In this document: positions 1 to 8,326 of the stretch, one piece after another
Numbering within the stretch: the first letter of the stretch is position 1
Layout of the letters: each line of letters opens with the position of its first letter
Origin: Poriferisocius sp965200775
Lineage (GTDB): Bacteria > Actinomycetota > Acidimicrobiia > Acidimicrobiales > Bin134
Direction: 5' to 3'
Assembly (NCBI GenBank): GCA_965200775.1
Contig: OZ241383.1
Location: 992,001-1,056,000 of the forward strand
DNA: 64,000 bases
The notes under the pieces: model-generated
Database searches by the model: none
What the model was told of the DNA's origin: nothing
What the model saw: only the letters and a program-made list of their open reading frames with translations
Program-made: the position numbers and the translations under genes

Positions 1-1212
1 GCCGGCGAGTCATCGGGAAGCGGCGACGAAGGAGACGACGGTTCCATGGCCGAGGAGGCCCCGGTAGAGCTGACAGCCACCGCTCGAGGCGTCACCGCCG
101 ACACCATCACCCTTGGCATCGCCATCACAGACGTGACGGTGTTTGCCCCCGTCGGCGACATCCTGCCTCGCTATCAGCCGCTGGTGGATGCCACCAACGC
201 GGCCGGGGGCATCCACGGTCGCCAGGTCGAGATGGTGACCCAGCAGTGGGACGTACTGGATCAGACGGCGTTCGACGAGGCCTGTGTAGCGCTGACCGAA
301 GACAACGAGGTGTTCCTGGTGATCGGATTCTTGATCTCCGGTTTCAGCAACGTCCCGTGCTACACCGACATTCACGATACCATCGTGATCAACACCACCC
401 TCCTCGAGCCGGACGACATCGAATCCAGCAACGGCAGGCTGATGACAACGATTCCCGATCAGTTCAGCTCGTTGCTGGCCGGGCTGGAGCTTCTCGGCCC
501 GGAGTTGAGCGGAGCCAAGGTGGTGATCTACTCGGCAGGCAGCGACTTTCGAGCGGGGGCCACGAGGGACGCTCTCGAGGCTCTGGGAGCCGACATTCTC
601 GAACTAACCGAACAGCAGATCGGCGGCCAGGATCTGGTTGCCGCCGAATCCGAGATCGACACCCATGTCGAACGGTGGCGAGCGCTCGGCGCAGAGTGGA
701 TCATCAACGCCGACGGTTCGGTGGCCGGGAGCCTTGCCGGGTTGCAGAGGGCAGGTCTGACCGACCTCAACATAGTGAGTCCGGCCAACAATGTGGAGGC
801 CAACACCGCGCTCGGCGCCGACCTCAGCGTGTTCCCCAACCTGATCGCGACCGGCGCACCGGTTCAGGATCAGCTCGCCGCCGATGGGCTGTACGGCATA
901 CCCGAGTGCCTCGACCTGATCAGAGAGGCCACCGGGCAAGACATCATCCCGTTCGCGCCCGCCGGAGAGGACCAGGCAGTCGGCGGCACCATCGAGATAT
1001 GTGCGGCGTGGGACCTCTTCGTGACGTTTGCCACCGCCGCCGGTCCCAACCTCACACCGGAGACCTTCCTGCAAGCGGGCTACGACATCGGGACCTTCCC
1101 GATGACAGGTTCGCCCAGCGGCACATTTTCCCAGGACAAAGTGTGGGTATCCGACGCTGCCCCCGCTCTGTTCGTGTACGACGCCGAGGCCGATACCTTC
1201 GCCCCCCGCTGA
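1..1212 (+). CDS. Branched-chain-type ABC transporter substrate-binding protein, 5' truncated by window edge
   Basis: The frame is open from base 1, so the true start and signal peptide lie outside the window. The first 15 visible residues are a Gly/Ser/Asp/Glu linker like the tethers behind the lipobox of the other binding proteins in this window, so a lipoprotein is likely. The body is a type I periplasmic-binding fold of the LivJ family: a beta strand reading TITLGIAITDV, then ATNAAGGIHGRQVEM, which matches the family's N-x-x-G-G-I-x-G-R segment. About 400 residues are visible. It is followed after 57 bases by a fused LivHMG transporter, so it should deliver its ligand to that complex. The ligand is unknown; members bind amino acids, urea, amides, aromatic acids and other small organics. 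The ATG at base 46 is internal. Confidence 0.85.
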   Translation, partial: AGESSGSGDEGDDGSMAEEAPVELTATARGVTADTITLGIAITDVTVFAPVGDILPRYQPLVDATNAAGGIHGRQVEMVTQQWDVLDQTAFDEACVALTEDNEVFLVIGFLISGFSNVPCYTDIHDTIVINTTLLEPDDIESSNGRLMTTIPDQFSSLLAGLELLGPELSGAKVVIYSAGSDFRAGATRDALEALGADILELTEQQIGGQDLVAAESEIDTHVERWRALGAEWIINADGSVAGSLAGLQRAGLTDLNIVSPANNVEANTALGADLSVFPNLIATGAPVQDQLAADGLYGIPECLDLIREATGQDIIPFAPAGEDQAVGGTIEICAAWDLFVTFATAAGPNLTPETFLQAGYDIGTFPMTGSPSGTFSQDKVWVSDAAPALFVYDAEADTFAPR

Positions 1213-1269
1213 CCTCGCAACCAACGGACGGCCGCCGATGTCCGAGCACCGCTGCTATAGGGGCGACTG

Positions 1270-4161
1270 ATGTCCGCCCCGGTTCTGGCCGTGTGGATCA
1301 CCCGGCAGCTCGTCTTCGACGGCGTGGTATCCGGGCTGGTCATCGGCCTGCTCGCCATGGGCCTGGTGCTGGTGTACCGGGCCACCCGGGTGATCAACTT
1401 CGCCGTCGGGAACATGGGTCTGATCGCTTCCTCGATCCTGGCCCTGCTGGTGCTCAACTACCACTGGCCCTTCTGGTTGTCGTTGTTCGTGGCGCTGGCC
1501 ATCGGCACAGTCTTCGCGACGGTGATGGAACTGGTGGTGGTTCGCCGGCTGTTCACCGCTCCTCGGGTAATCCTTCTGGTGGCCACCGTCGGCATCGCCC
1601 AACTCGCCCAACTGGTGGTCTCCCAGTTGCCCGAACTCGACGGGGCCGGCAAGCGGTACCCGTTGTTCGCCGAGGCGATCTGGGAGAATGTGGCCGGAAC
1701 GGGCATCCGGCTGCGCAGCGCGCAGCTCTGCGTGATCGTGGTGGCACCGCTGATTGCCATCGCCCTCGGCTACCTCCTCAACCGCACAATGGTTGGGAAA
1801 GCGGTGGCGGCGTCGGCCGGCAATCCGGCGCTCTCCCGGCTATCGGGGATCAACCCCAAGAGGGTGTCCACTCTTGTGTGGACCATCGCCGGGCTTGTTG
1901 CCTCGCTGTCGATCGTGTTGGTTTCGGGGCTCAGCGGGGGCACCACCGGGCTCGGCAACCTCGGCCCTTTCACTTTGAGCCGGGCCATGGTGGCGGCGCT
2001 GCTGGCCGGCATGGCGTCGTTCCCCCGAGCGGTGCTGTTCGGTGTGGCCATAGGGGTGGCCGAAGCGCTGCTCAAGTTCAACTTCTTCACCAGCGCCGGC
2101 CTCACCGACGGGCTCGCACTGCTGGCCGTGCTCGTTGCCGTGTACCTGCAACGCCGTAGCGATACCGAACTGGCCGCGTTCTCGTTCGCTCCCAAGGTGC
2201 GCCCCGTCCCGACCCACCTCCGCGAGGTTTGGTGGATACGCCACATGGCGGTGCCGGCAGTCGGATTGGCCCTCGGACTGGCAGTGCTTATCGTGTTCAT
2301 CCCCGGCGTGGCCGACGTGCCGTCTCGCCATCTGCTGTTCGCCCTCGTGGTGTGCTTCGCCATATGCGGGCTCTCGGTGACCATCGTCACCGGCTGGGCC
2401 GGACAGCTCTCGCTCTCGCAGATGACGTTCGCCGGGTTCGGTGCGCTGATCGCCGCTCGTCTCTACAACGGGGCGTCGATGGACGTGCAGGTCGGAACCG
2501 GGTTCATCCCCATTGACGCCTTGCAGTTCGAGCTCTTTCCCATCCGGTTCGAGGCCGACGGCATCCCGTTCATGCTGGCCATCCCCATCGCAGCGCTGAT
2601 TGCCGCTGCCATGGCCGCAGTCGTCGGAGCGGGGTCACTGCGGGCCCGAGGCCTTGATCTGGCAGTGACGACGTTCGTGTTCGCGCTCGCCGCCCAGCAA
2701 TATCTGTTCCGCCGGCCGCTGTTCAGCGACGGCGAGACGCGCAACGTTCCCTTCCGCCGCAGCGACCTTTTCGGGCTCGACCTCACCTCCCAGCACCGCT
2801 ACTACTTCGTGTGCCTGGCGGCCCTGGTGCTGGTGCTCGCCGTGGTCGCTCGGCTTCGCCGAACCGGACCGGGACGTTCGGCCATTGCGGTTCGCGACAA
2901 TCCTGAAAGCGCCGAGGCCTACACCATCGGGCTGACCCGGTCGAGGCTCACCGGGTTCGCATGGGCCGGCGGCATCGCCGGACTCGGCGGGGCGCTTTTG
3001 GCCGGGGCCATCCATACGGTGTCGTTCGGTGACCGGTTCTACCAGGTGGGGGATTCCCTGCAGTTGGTGGCGATGGTTGTGATCGGCGGGTTGGGCTCGA
3101 CTGTGGGTCCGATCCTCGGGGCCATCTGGATCCACGGGCTGCCGGGCTTTTTCGACGACAGCCAGACCGTGGCACTGTTCTCCTCCAGCGTCGGGTTGCT
3201 GATCGTGCTCATGTACTTTCCCGGCGGCTTCGTCCAGGTGGGTCACGCAGCCCGAAACGCGCTCATCGGGCTGGCCGAGTCCCGAAACCCGGCTCCCGTC
3301 ACCAAGAAACGGATCGCCTCCATGGCGCCGTCGGTCGGACTGGCACGCACGCGCCGCCTCCACGACCCGATGTTGGCAGCGACCGATGTAGCGGTGGCGT
3401 TCGGGGGCGTGCTCGCAGTGAACGAAGCGACGGTGGAGGTTCGGGCGGGAGAGATCGTCGGACTGATCGGAACAAACGGAGCCGGCAAGTCGACGTTCAT
3501 GAACGCCGTCGGCGGTTTCGTTCCGGCCCGGGGGAGCTTCGAGTTGCTCGGTGACGACATCACCGGCCTCCCGGCCCGGGAGCGAGCTCGTAGAGGGCTC
3601 GGGCGCACGTTCCAGGCAGCGCGACTCTTCCCGGAACTCACAGTTCGCGAGACAGTCCAGGTGGCGTTGGAAGCCCGGGGCGCCACGCCGATGCTGGCAA
3701 CCGCACTTCACCTGCCGGCAACGTTCGCCCACGAGCGCCATCGGAAGGCGGAGGCCGACGAGCTGATCGACTTCCTCGGGCTCGGTCACTACGCCGACCG
3801 TTTCGTCAGCGAGTTGTCCACCGGTACCCGCCGCATCGTCGAACTTGCCGGACTTTTGGCCCTCGATGCCCGTGTGCTCTGCCTCGACGAGCCCACCGCC
3901 GGAGTAGCCCAACGCGAAGCCGAGGCGTTCGGCCCTCTGATCACCAGCCTGCGCCACGAACTCGACGCCTCGATCCTGATCGTGGAGCACGACATGCCGC
4001 TCATCATGGGCATCACCGATCGGGTCTATTGCATGGAAGCCGGGAGCGTCATCGCCGTCGGAACCCCCGATGTCGTTCGCACCGACCCCCGAGTGATCGC
4101 CAGCTACCTGGGCACCGACCTCAACACCGTGGTCAACCCTTCCTCCACTCCGAGTCCCTGA
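1270..4161 (+). CDS. Fused LivH-LivM-LivG branched-chain-type ABC transporter (two permeases plus ATPase)
   Basis: A 963-residue inner-membrane protein that joins three normally separate subunits. Residues about 1-295 are a LivH permease, about 320-655 a LivM permease (GLSVTIVTGWAGQLSLSQ is the typical LivM segment), and about 698-950 a LivG ATPase. The ATPase has Walker A GTNGAGKST near residue 734, the signature ELSTGTRR, Walker B VLCLDEPTAG and the H-loop IVEHDMP. The signature is STGTR rather than the usual SGGQ, as often seen in LivG proteins. The ATG follows an AGGGGCG stretch. Domain order matches the gene order of separate liv operons, so the fusion is colinear. No LivF partner is visible for this copy; it may lie upstream of the window. 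A paralogue with the same architecture is at 41179-44040. Confidence 0.92.
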   Translation: MSAPVLAVWITRQLVFDGVVSGLVIGLLAMGLVLVYRATRVINFAVGNMGLIASSILALLVLNYHWPFWLSLFVALAIGTVFATVMELVVVRRLFTAPRVILLVATVGIAQLAQLVVSQLPELDGAGKRYPLFAEAIWENVAGTGIRLRSAQLCVIVVAPLIAIALGYLLNRTMVGKAVAASAGNPALSRLSGINPKRVSTLVWTIAGLVASLSIVLVSGLSGGTTGLGNLGPFTLSRAMVAALLAGMASFPRAVLFGVAIGVAEALLKFNFFTSAGLTDGLALLAVLVAVYLQRRSDTELAAFSFAPKVRPVPTHLREVWWIRHMAVPAVGLALGLAVLIVFIPGVADVPSRHLLFALVVCFAICGLSVTIVTGWAGQLSLSQMTFAGFGALIAARLYNGASMDVQVGTGFIPIDALQFELFPIRFEADGIPFMLAIPIAALIAAAMAAVVGAGSLRARGLDLAVTTFVFALAAQQYLFRRPLFSDGETRNVPFRRSDLFGLDLTSQHRYYFVCLAALVLVLAVVARLRRTGPGRSAIAVRDNPESAEAYTIGLTRSRLTGFAWAGGIAGLGGALLAGAIHTVSFGDRFYQVGDSLQLVAMVVIGGLGSTVGPILGAIWIHGLPGFFDDSQTVALFSSSVGLLIVLMYFPGGFVQVGHAARNALIGLAESRNPAPVTKKRIASMAPSVGLARTRRLHDPMLAATDVAVAFGGVLAVNEATVEVRAGEIVGLIGTNGAGKSTFMNAVGGFVPARGSFELLGDDITGLPARERARRGLGRTFQAARLFPELTVRETVQVALEARGATPMLATALHLPATFAHERHRKAEADELIDFLGLGHYADRFVSELSTGTRRIVELAGLLALDARVLCLDEPTAGVAQREAEAFGPLITSLRHELDASILIVEHDMPLIMGITDRVYCMEAGSVIAVGTPDVVRTDPRVIASYLGTDLNTVVNPSSTPSP

Positions 4162-4216
4162 CTGTGTGAGAGAGGTCCCTGACCTTCTGAGAGAGGTCTC
4201 TGTCCTTCTGAGAGAG
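4154..4216. repeat. Three 21-bp tandem repeats across the end of the fused LivHMG gene
   Basis: Units at 4154-4174, 4175-4195 and 4196-4216 share the core CTGAGAGAG (CTGTGTGAGAGAG in the first) and a GTCCCTGAC-like left half. The first unit contains the TGA stop of the fused transporter and the third ends 12 bases before the stop of the convergent CDF gene. The array fills the tail-to-tail gap. No clear terminator hairpin with a T-run is seen. It may be simple slippage or a transcript-end element. Confidence 0.8.
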
Positions 4217-4228
4217 GAGCCCTTTTGG

Positions 4229-4885
4229 TCAGCAGCAGGCGCAGGATGGGGCGGTGCAGGGGGTCGTGGGTTCGATTGAGATGCAGCAGTTGTGACCCTG
4301 CCAGGCAGTGACACCCTCTCGCATCGCGATGGTGCCGATGACAAGGGCTGCGGCCGGGTCGGCCCACCACCATCCGAGGGCAGAGTTGGCCACCAGTCCC
4401 ACGAGGAGCACCGCCGACAGCGACGTACACAGCCATGTCTGGGCGCTGTCGGCCACCACTGTGGCGGCCCCCATCTGCAGGCCGACCCGTCGTTTGGTGG
4501 CGGCGAGAATCGGCATGACGATCAGCGATGCGATGGCCAGTCCGACGCCGACTCGTGACGCAGCCGGTTCGTGCCGGGAAACGAGGTCGGTAATGGCCGA
4601 GAAGCCGACCCAGGCGGCGAGGGCGAAGAAGGAAGCAGCGATGAGACGCAGCGCTTGTCTTTCGCATTGGCTAGGCAGGTAGTAGCGGAACTGCCAAAGC
4701 ACAATGGCGGCCGAGGAGACCTCGATGGTGGAGTCGAGGCCGAATCCGATGAGTGCCGAGGAGTTCACGGCGACACCTTCACCGATAGCTACGACCGCTT
4801 CGAGAAGGTTCCAGACCACGGTGAACCACGCCAACCTCACCGCGTTGCGCTTCAGGCGCTCCAAGCCCTGGCCACGCGTATCCAT
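4229..4885 (-). CDS. Cation diffusion facilitator-like membrane transporter
   Basis: A 218-residue protein with about six hydrophobic segments and no long cytoplasmic C-terminal domain. The segment SALIGFGLDSTIEVSSAA resembles transmembrane helix 2 of CDF and TMEM163-type transporters, and ATVVADSAQTW resembles helix 5. The aspartates of the two metal-site helices are present, but the preceding histidines of classic zinc CDFs are absent. The C terminus is cysteine-rich (CCISIEPTTPCTAPSCACC), a plausible metal ligand cluster. The start is the ATG reading MDTRGQGLERLKR; the longer open frame upstream runs through the neighbouring regulator gene in another frame. It lies 37 bases downstream of a Zur-like gene in the same direction, pointing to zinc or a related metal. 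Direction of transport is not evident. Confidence 0.8.
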   Translation of the reverse strand: MDTRGQGLERLKRNAVRLAWFTVVWNLLEAVVAIGEGVAVNSSALIGFGLDSTIEVSSAAIVLWQFRYYLPSQCERQALRLIAASFFALAAWVGFSAITDLVSRHEPAASRVGVGLAIASLIVMPILAATKRRVGLQMGAATVVADSAQTWLCTSLSAVLLVGLVANSALGWWWADPAAALVIGTIAMREGVTAWQGHNCCISIEPTTPCTAPSCACC

Positions 4886-4922
4886 CCGCCAAGTGTAGGG
4901 CAGGATCAGATGAGTTTGGATG

Positions 4923-5378
4923 TCAGTTGGAGGAGCAGGAAGAGCAAGTACCCAGCAGGTCGAGGCGGTGGTTGTCAACGTTGAAGGTGGCCTGCTCTGC
5001 CGCCTGTTGCAGCGCCCGGTCGAGGTCGATCTCGGCCCGGGGATCGAGCGAAAAGTCGGAGACCACGCCACAGTTCGTGCAGATGAGGTGGTGATGATGC
5101 TCAGTGAGGTGCTCGGCCAGTTCGTACCGGGCGAAGCCGTCTCGGGTTGCAATGCGGGTTACCGCCCCAACTTCCTCGAGGATGGCCAGGTTCCGGTACA
5201 CGCTCGACTGGGCCAGGGAGTTGTCGGCATCAAGGATCTGGTTGATGGTTAGTGGCCCGTCCCCGGTTTGCAGAACGGCGACTAGGCGGCGGCGCCCTCT
5301 GGTGTAACGCTGGTCGGCCCTGCCGAGTAGCGCAGCAACCTCGTGATCGACCTCGGCAAGGACCTCCGTTACGGCCAT
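4923..5378 (-). CDS. zur: Fur-family metalloregulator, probably zinc uptake regulator
   Basis: A 151-residue Fur-family repressor. The N-terminal winged helix includes RRRLVAVLQ and SSVYRNLAILEEVGAVTRI, the family's DNA-recognition region. The dimerisation half has HHHHLICTNCG and a C-terminal CSSCSSN, giving the two CxxC pairs of the structural zinc site, together with the histidine-rich sensing segment. The zinc assignment rests on context: it lies between znuC and a CDF-type transporter and opposite znuAB. It is expected to repress those genes when zinc is sufficient. Two candidate boxes lie in the znuC/znuA divergent region. Other Fur paralogues (FurA, Mur, Nur) are less likely given the neighbours. 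Confidence 0.9.
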   Translation of the reverse strand: MAVTEVLAEVDHEVAALLGRADQRYTRGRRRLVAVLQTGDGPLTINQILDADNSLAQSSVYRNLAILEEVGAVTRIATRDGFARYELAEHLTEHHHHLICTNCGVVSDFSLDPRAEIDLDRALQQAAEQATFNVDNHRLDLLGTCSSCSSN

Positions 5379-5442
5379 CGGGTCAGGCTAGCCGCGAATG
5401 AGAACGACTGGGAATCCGGTGGGGTCGCCGGCGGACAAGTGC

Positions 5443-6180
5443 TCAGTGGGTGTGATGGGGGTCGTCGAGGAGGAGCTCGTTGCCGATGCGGATGAACCGC
5501 CCGCCAAACGCCCGCCGCAGATGTGACTCGTTGAGCACCTCGCCGGGAGTCCCCAGGGCGATGGGGGAGGTGTCCAGCAGCAGGACCTGATCACAGCGTT
5601 GGGCGTCTTCGAGGTTGTGAGTGGTCACCACCACGCTGCGGCCGGCGGCAACCTCCTCGTCAATCACATCCAGGATGAGGGCCCGTGTCACGACATCGAG
5701 CCCGGTGACCGGCTCGTCCAGCAGCAGCACGTCGGTGTCCTGGGCCAGACCCTGGGCTACCAGTGCACGCTGGCGCTGCCCGCCGGAGAGGTCATGGAGC
5801 TGGCGGCCGGCCAGGTTGTCGATGGCGAGACGAGCGAGCGTTTCGTCAACAGCGGCGCGGTCCTTGGCACGAAATCGGGAGAACAACCCGAGACTTGGGT
5901 AGCGACCCAACGAGACGGTGTCACGGACAGTGATGAGCAAGCTGCGGTCGACATCGGTTGACTGCAACACCAGAGCGGGTGTTGGCCCTGTTACATCAGC
6001 CTCACCGGCGCTGGGGACGATCGTTCCCGCCAGAGCACCCAACAGGGTTGATTTGCCCGAGCCGTTGGGGCCGATGACGGCCAGCGACGATCCCTGGGGA
6101 ACGGCAAGGTCAACGCCGGTGAGGGCAGTGGTGTCGCCGTAGCGGACCTCAAGGCCTCGCACGGTGATGGCCGGTGGCAC
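5443..6180 (-). CDS. znuC: Zinc/metal ABC transporter ATP-binding protein
   Basis: A 245-residue ABC ATPase of the metal-chelate and zinc uptake family. It has Walker A GPNGSGKST, Q-loop region PALVLQSTDVD, signature LSGGQRQR, Walker B LLLDEPVTGLD and H-loop VTTHNLED. A short His-containing tail (DDPHHTH) ends the protein. It powers uptake through the ZnuB permease encoded divergently at 7472-8326. The gene is divergent from znuA with 118 bases between starts, and is followed by zur after 64 bases. Confidence 0.92.
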   Translation of the reverse strand: MPPAITVRGLEVRYGDTTALTGVDLAVPQGSSLAVIGPNGSGKSTLLGALAGTIVPSAGEADVTGPTPALVLQSTDVDRSLLITVRDTVSLGRYPSLGLFSRFRAKDRAAVDETLARLAIDNLAGRQLHDLSGGQRQRALVAQGLAQDTDVLLLDEPVTGLDVVTRALILDVIDEEVAAGRSVVVTTHNLEDAQRCDQVLLLDTSPIALGTPGEVLNESHLRRAFGGRFIRIGNELLLDDPHHTH

Positions 6181-6206
6181 CGAGACAGCTTAGGTCGCTC
6201 CAATAA

Positions 6207-6221
6207 CGAAACCTATTCTCG
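6207..6221. promoter_or_regulatory. Candidate Zur box on the znuC side
   Basis: The minus-strand sequence CGAGAATAGGTTTCG is a 15-base imperfect palindrome inside a longer AACGA...TCGTT inverted repeat (6205-6223). It matches the actinobacterial Zur consensus TGAAAATGATTTTCA, quoted from memory, at 9 of 15 positions. It lies 27 bases upstream of the znuC start. Assignment rests on palindromy and location only. Confidence 0.45.
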
Positions 6222-6267
6222 TTTTGAGTTGTCGCCAGGCTGCAGGAGGTCTAGCTTGAGGCGGTAT

Positions 6268-6282
6268 TGATAGTGATTCTCA
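6268..6282. promoter_or_regulatory. Candidate Zur box on the znuA side
   Basis: TGATAGTGATTCTCA is an imperfect 15-base palindrome with TGA and TCA ends and the alternating A/T core typical of Fur-family boxes. It ends 16 bases before the znuA ATG and just before the ribosome-binding stretch TAGGAG (6285-6290), so bound repressor would block initiation. It is the stronger of the two sites in the znuC/znuA region. Confidence 0.6.
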
Positions 6283-6298
6283 GTTAGGAGTCGAGGTT

Positions 6299-7462
6299 AT
6301 GAGAGTTTCGTTCCGGTTGACGGCACTGATTTTGGCGGGGCTCGCGCTCGTGTTTGCAGGGTGCGGGAATGACGATGACGCAGGCACCGATGCCGCTGTG
6401 GGTGCGGATCGGGCCACCGTCGTGGTGACCACCAACATCCTCGGAGACGTTGTCGAGAACTTGGTAGGCGACGAACTCGATGTGGTCACCATCATGCCGG
6501 TGGGTGCCGACCCCCACGACTTCCAGCCATCGGCGCGCCAGGTTGCCCAGATCAGCGACGCAGACGTGCTGATCGCCAACGGTGCCGGGTTCGAGGAAGG
6601 CTTGCTCGATGTCATCGAGGCTGCTGAGGGTGACGGCGTGCCTGTGCTTGAAGTGATCAGCGCGGTGGGAACCATCGATTATGAAGAGGGAACCCACGAT
6701 TCTCACGACGAGCATGAGCACGAAGAAGACGAGCATGAGCACGAAGAAGACGAGCATGAGCACGAGCATGAGGAAGACGAGCATGAGCATGAGGAAGACG
6801 AGCATGAGCACGAGGACGAGCATGAGCACGAGGACGAGCATGAGCACGAGGACGAGCATGAGCATGAGGAAGACGAGCACGACGAGCATGAGCACGAGGA
6901 CCACGACCATGGCCACCACCACGAGGGCACCGACCCGCACTTCTTCAACGACCCTGCTCGCATGGTTCTGGCTGCCGATGCCATTGCCGACTTCCTGATC
7001 GCCAATGTGGCCAGCGTCGACGCCGATGCTCTGGCCACCAACGCCCGGGCGTACATCGACGAACTCGAGGCCCTTGACGCCGATGTGGCCGCAACTCTTG
7101 CCGGAATCCCCGAGGATCGGCGGATTCTGGTGACCAACCATGAAGTCTTCGGCTATTTTGCCGACCGATATGGCTTCGAGGTCGTCGGCACCGTGATCCC
7201 TAGTGGCTCCACCCTGGACGGCGTTAGCGCCGGGGAATTGGTCCGTCTCGCCGAGGTGATAGAACACAAGGGCGTGCCCGCTGTTTTCGCCGATACCTCA
7301 GCCTCCGACGAGCTGGCTCAAACCCTGGCTTCCGAGGTGGGCGACATAAGCGTCGTCCAGCTGTTTTCCGAGTCCCTGGGCGATGCCGGGTCCGGGGGCG
7401 CTACCTACCTTGAGATGATGCGCACCAATGCCCAGCGCATCGCTGATGCTCTAGGTGGCTGA
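6299..7462 (+). CDS. znuA: Zinc ABC transporter substrate-binding lipoprotein with very long His/Glu/Asp-rich loop
   Basis: A 387-residue cluster A-1 binding protein. Residues 1-22 form a lipoprotein signal with lipobox VFAGC and Cys22 as the lipidated residue. The N lobe includes DPHDFQPSARQ, which carries the first zinc histidine. Between the lobes, residues about 133-209 are almost pure repeats of D-E-H-E-H-E and end in HDHGHHHEGTDPHFF, where the second zinc histidine lies. The C lobe has TNHEVFGYFADRYGF and FADTSASDE, the remaining ligand regions. The acidic His loop is a known feature of zinc-specific ZnuA proteins and may bind or hand over zinc, but here it is unusually long. A TAGGAG site precedes the ATG. 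ZnuB starts 10 bases downstream. Confidence 0.95.
   Translation: MRVSFRLTALILAGLALVFAGCGNDDDAGTDAAVGADRATVVVTTNILGDVVENLVGDELDVVTIMPVGADPHDFQPSARQVAQISDADVLIANGAGFEEGLLDVIEAAEGDGVPVLEVISAVGTIDYEEGTHDSHDEHEHEEDEHEHEEDEHEHEHEEDEHEHEEDEHEHEDEHEHEDEHEHEDEHEHEEDEHDEHEHEDHDHGHHHEGTDPHFFNDPARMVLAADAIADFLIANVASVDADALATNARAYIDELEALDADVAATLAGIPEDRRILVTNHEVFGYFADRYGFEVVGTVIPSGSTLDGVSAGELVRLAEVIEHKGVPAVFADTSASDELAQTLASEVGDISVVQLFSESLGDAGSGGATYLEMMRTNAQRIADALGG
6701..6925 (+). repeat. Low-complexity GAGCATGAGCAC-type repeat inside znuA
   Basis: Tandem degenerate 6- and 15-base units built from GAGCAT, GAGCAC and GAAGAC encode the His/Glu/Asp loop. Synonymous His codons (CAT/CAC) alternate irregularly, suggesting repeated expansion and contraction. 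The opposite strand and other frames show long repeat-shaped open frames that are artefacts of this array. Confidence 0.9.
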
Positions 7463-7471
7463 TCCTCCAGC

Positions 7472-8326
7472 GTGACGATGGAATATCTCGTCGACGCATT
7501 TGAACCGGCGTTCATGCAGCGAGCGCTGCTCGGCAGCCTGGTTGCGGTGATCGCCACTTCCCTGGTCGGAACCTGGGTGGTGCTTCGAGGCTTGGCGTTC
7601 CTCGGCGACGCTCTCGCACACGGCGTTATCCCGGGAATCGCCATGGCCGTGCTCTGGGGGTTCAGCCCCCTGGTCGGAGCGTTCGTTTCCGCGCTGGTGA
7701 TGAGCGGGCTGGTGAGCGTGGTTTACAACCGCACCTTCGTCCGTGAGGACACCGCCATTGGGCTGCTATTCGTGGGGATGCTGTCGCTGGGCATTGTGAT
7801 CGTGTCCCAGGCCCGTTCTTTCACCATCGAGGTAACCGCTCTTTTGTTTGGGGACGTTCTCGGTGTAACCACCGGTGACATTCGCAACCAGCTAATCGCC
7901 ACAGCCGTTGTCGCCGCCTGCACCGTCGTGTTGTACCGGCCGTTTCTGGCCCTCACCTTCAACCGGGCCAAGGCCCAGACTTTGGGCATGCGTCCGCGGC
8001 TCGCACAGGCCGCCCTGATGGCCATGCTCGCCCTGAGCATCGTGGCCAGCTTCCAGGCCATAGGGACCCTGCTGGTGTTCGGCCTGCTGGTAGGCCCTCC
8101 GGCCACGGCGTCGCTGCTCGTACACCGGGTTCCGGCCATCATGATTACCTCGATGCTGCTCGGCGCGGTGGCCGTCGTGGCCGGTCTGCTGGTGAGCTTC
8201 CATCACGGCACCGCCGGCGGGGCCACCATCGCCGGGTTCAGCGTCTTGGAGTTCTTTGTGGTGCTGGCCGGACGAGAAGCCCTCGCCGCCCTGCGCGAGG
8301 CCCGACGTCCAGCCGTCGCCGCCTGA
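7472..8326 (+). CDS. znuB: Zinc/metal ABC transporter permease
   Basis: A 284-residue ABC-3 family membrane protein with about eight or nine hydrophobic helices. The segments LRGLAFLGDALAHGVIPGIA and RAKAQTLGMRP are characteristic of ZnuB/MntB permeases, the second being the coupling-helix region that contacts the ATPase. It is translated 10 bases after znuA. The chosen start is GTG at 7472 (MTMEYLVDAFEPAFMQRALL); the ATG two codons later is equally possible. It forms the transmembrane channel of the ZnuABC importer with the divergent znuC. Confidence 0.92.
   Translation: MTMEYLVDAFEPAFMQRALLGSLVAVIATSLVGTWVVLRGLAFLGDALAHGVIPGIAMAVLWGFSPLVGAFVSALVMSGLVSVVYNRTFVREDTAIGLLFVGMLSLGIVIVSQARSFTIEVTALLFGDVLGVTTGDIRNQLIATAVVAACTVVLYRPFLALTFNRAKAQTLGMRPRLAQAALMAMLALSIVASFQAIGTLLVFGLLVGPPATASLLVHRVPAIMITSMLLGAVAVVAGLLVSFHHGTAGGATIAGFSVLEFFVVLAGREALAALREARRPAVAA

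Noticed and set aside
246..2159. Long open frame of 637 codons overlapping the binding protein and LivHMG
   Set aside because: Arg-rich composition and no motif; it is a +1-frame shadow of two clear genes.
4886..5152. N-terminal extension of the CDF-like protein
   Set aside because: Ser/Thr/Pro-rich sequence that is the antisense-frame shadow of the Fur-family gene; the natural start is MDTRGQ.
6681..6998. Repeat-shaped frames (MSTRTS and CSCSSS types) at the znuA loop
   Set aside because: Produced by the GAGCAC-type repeat in other frames; the ZnuA frame is the functional one.
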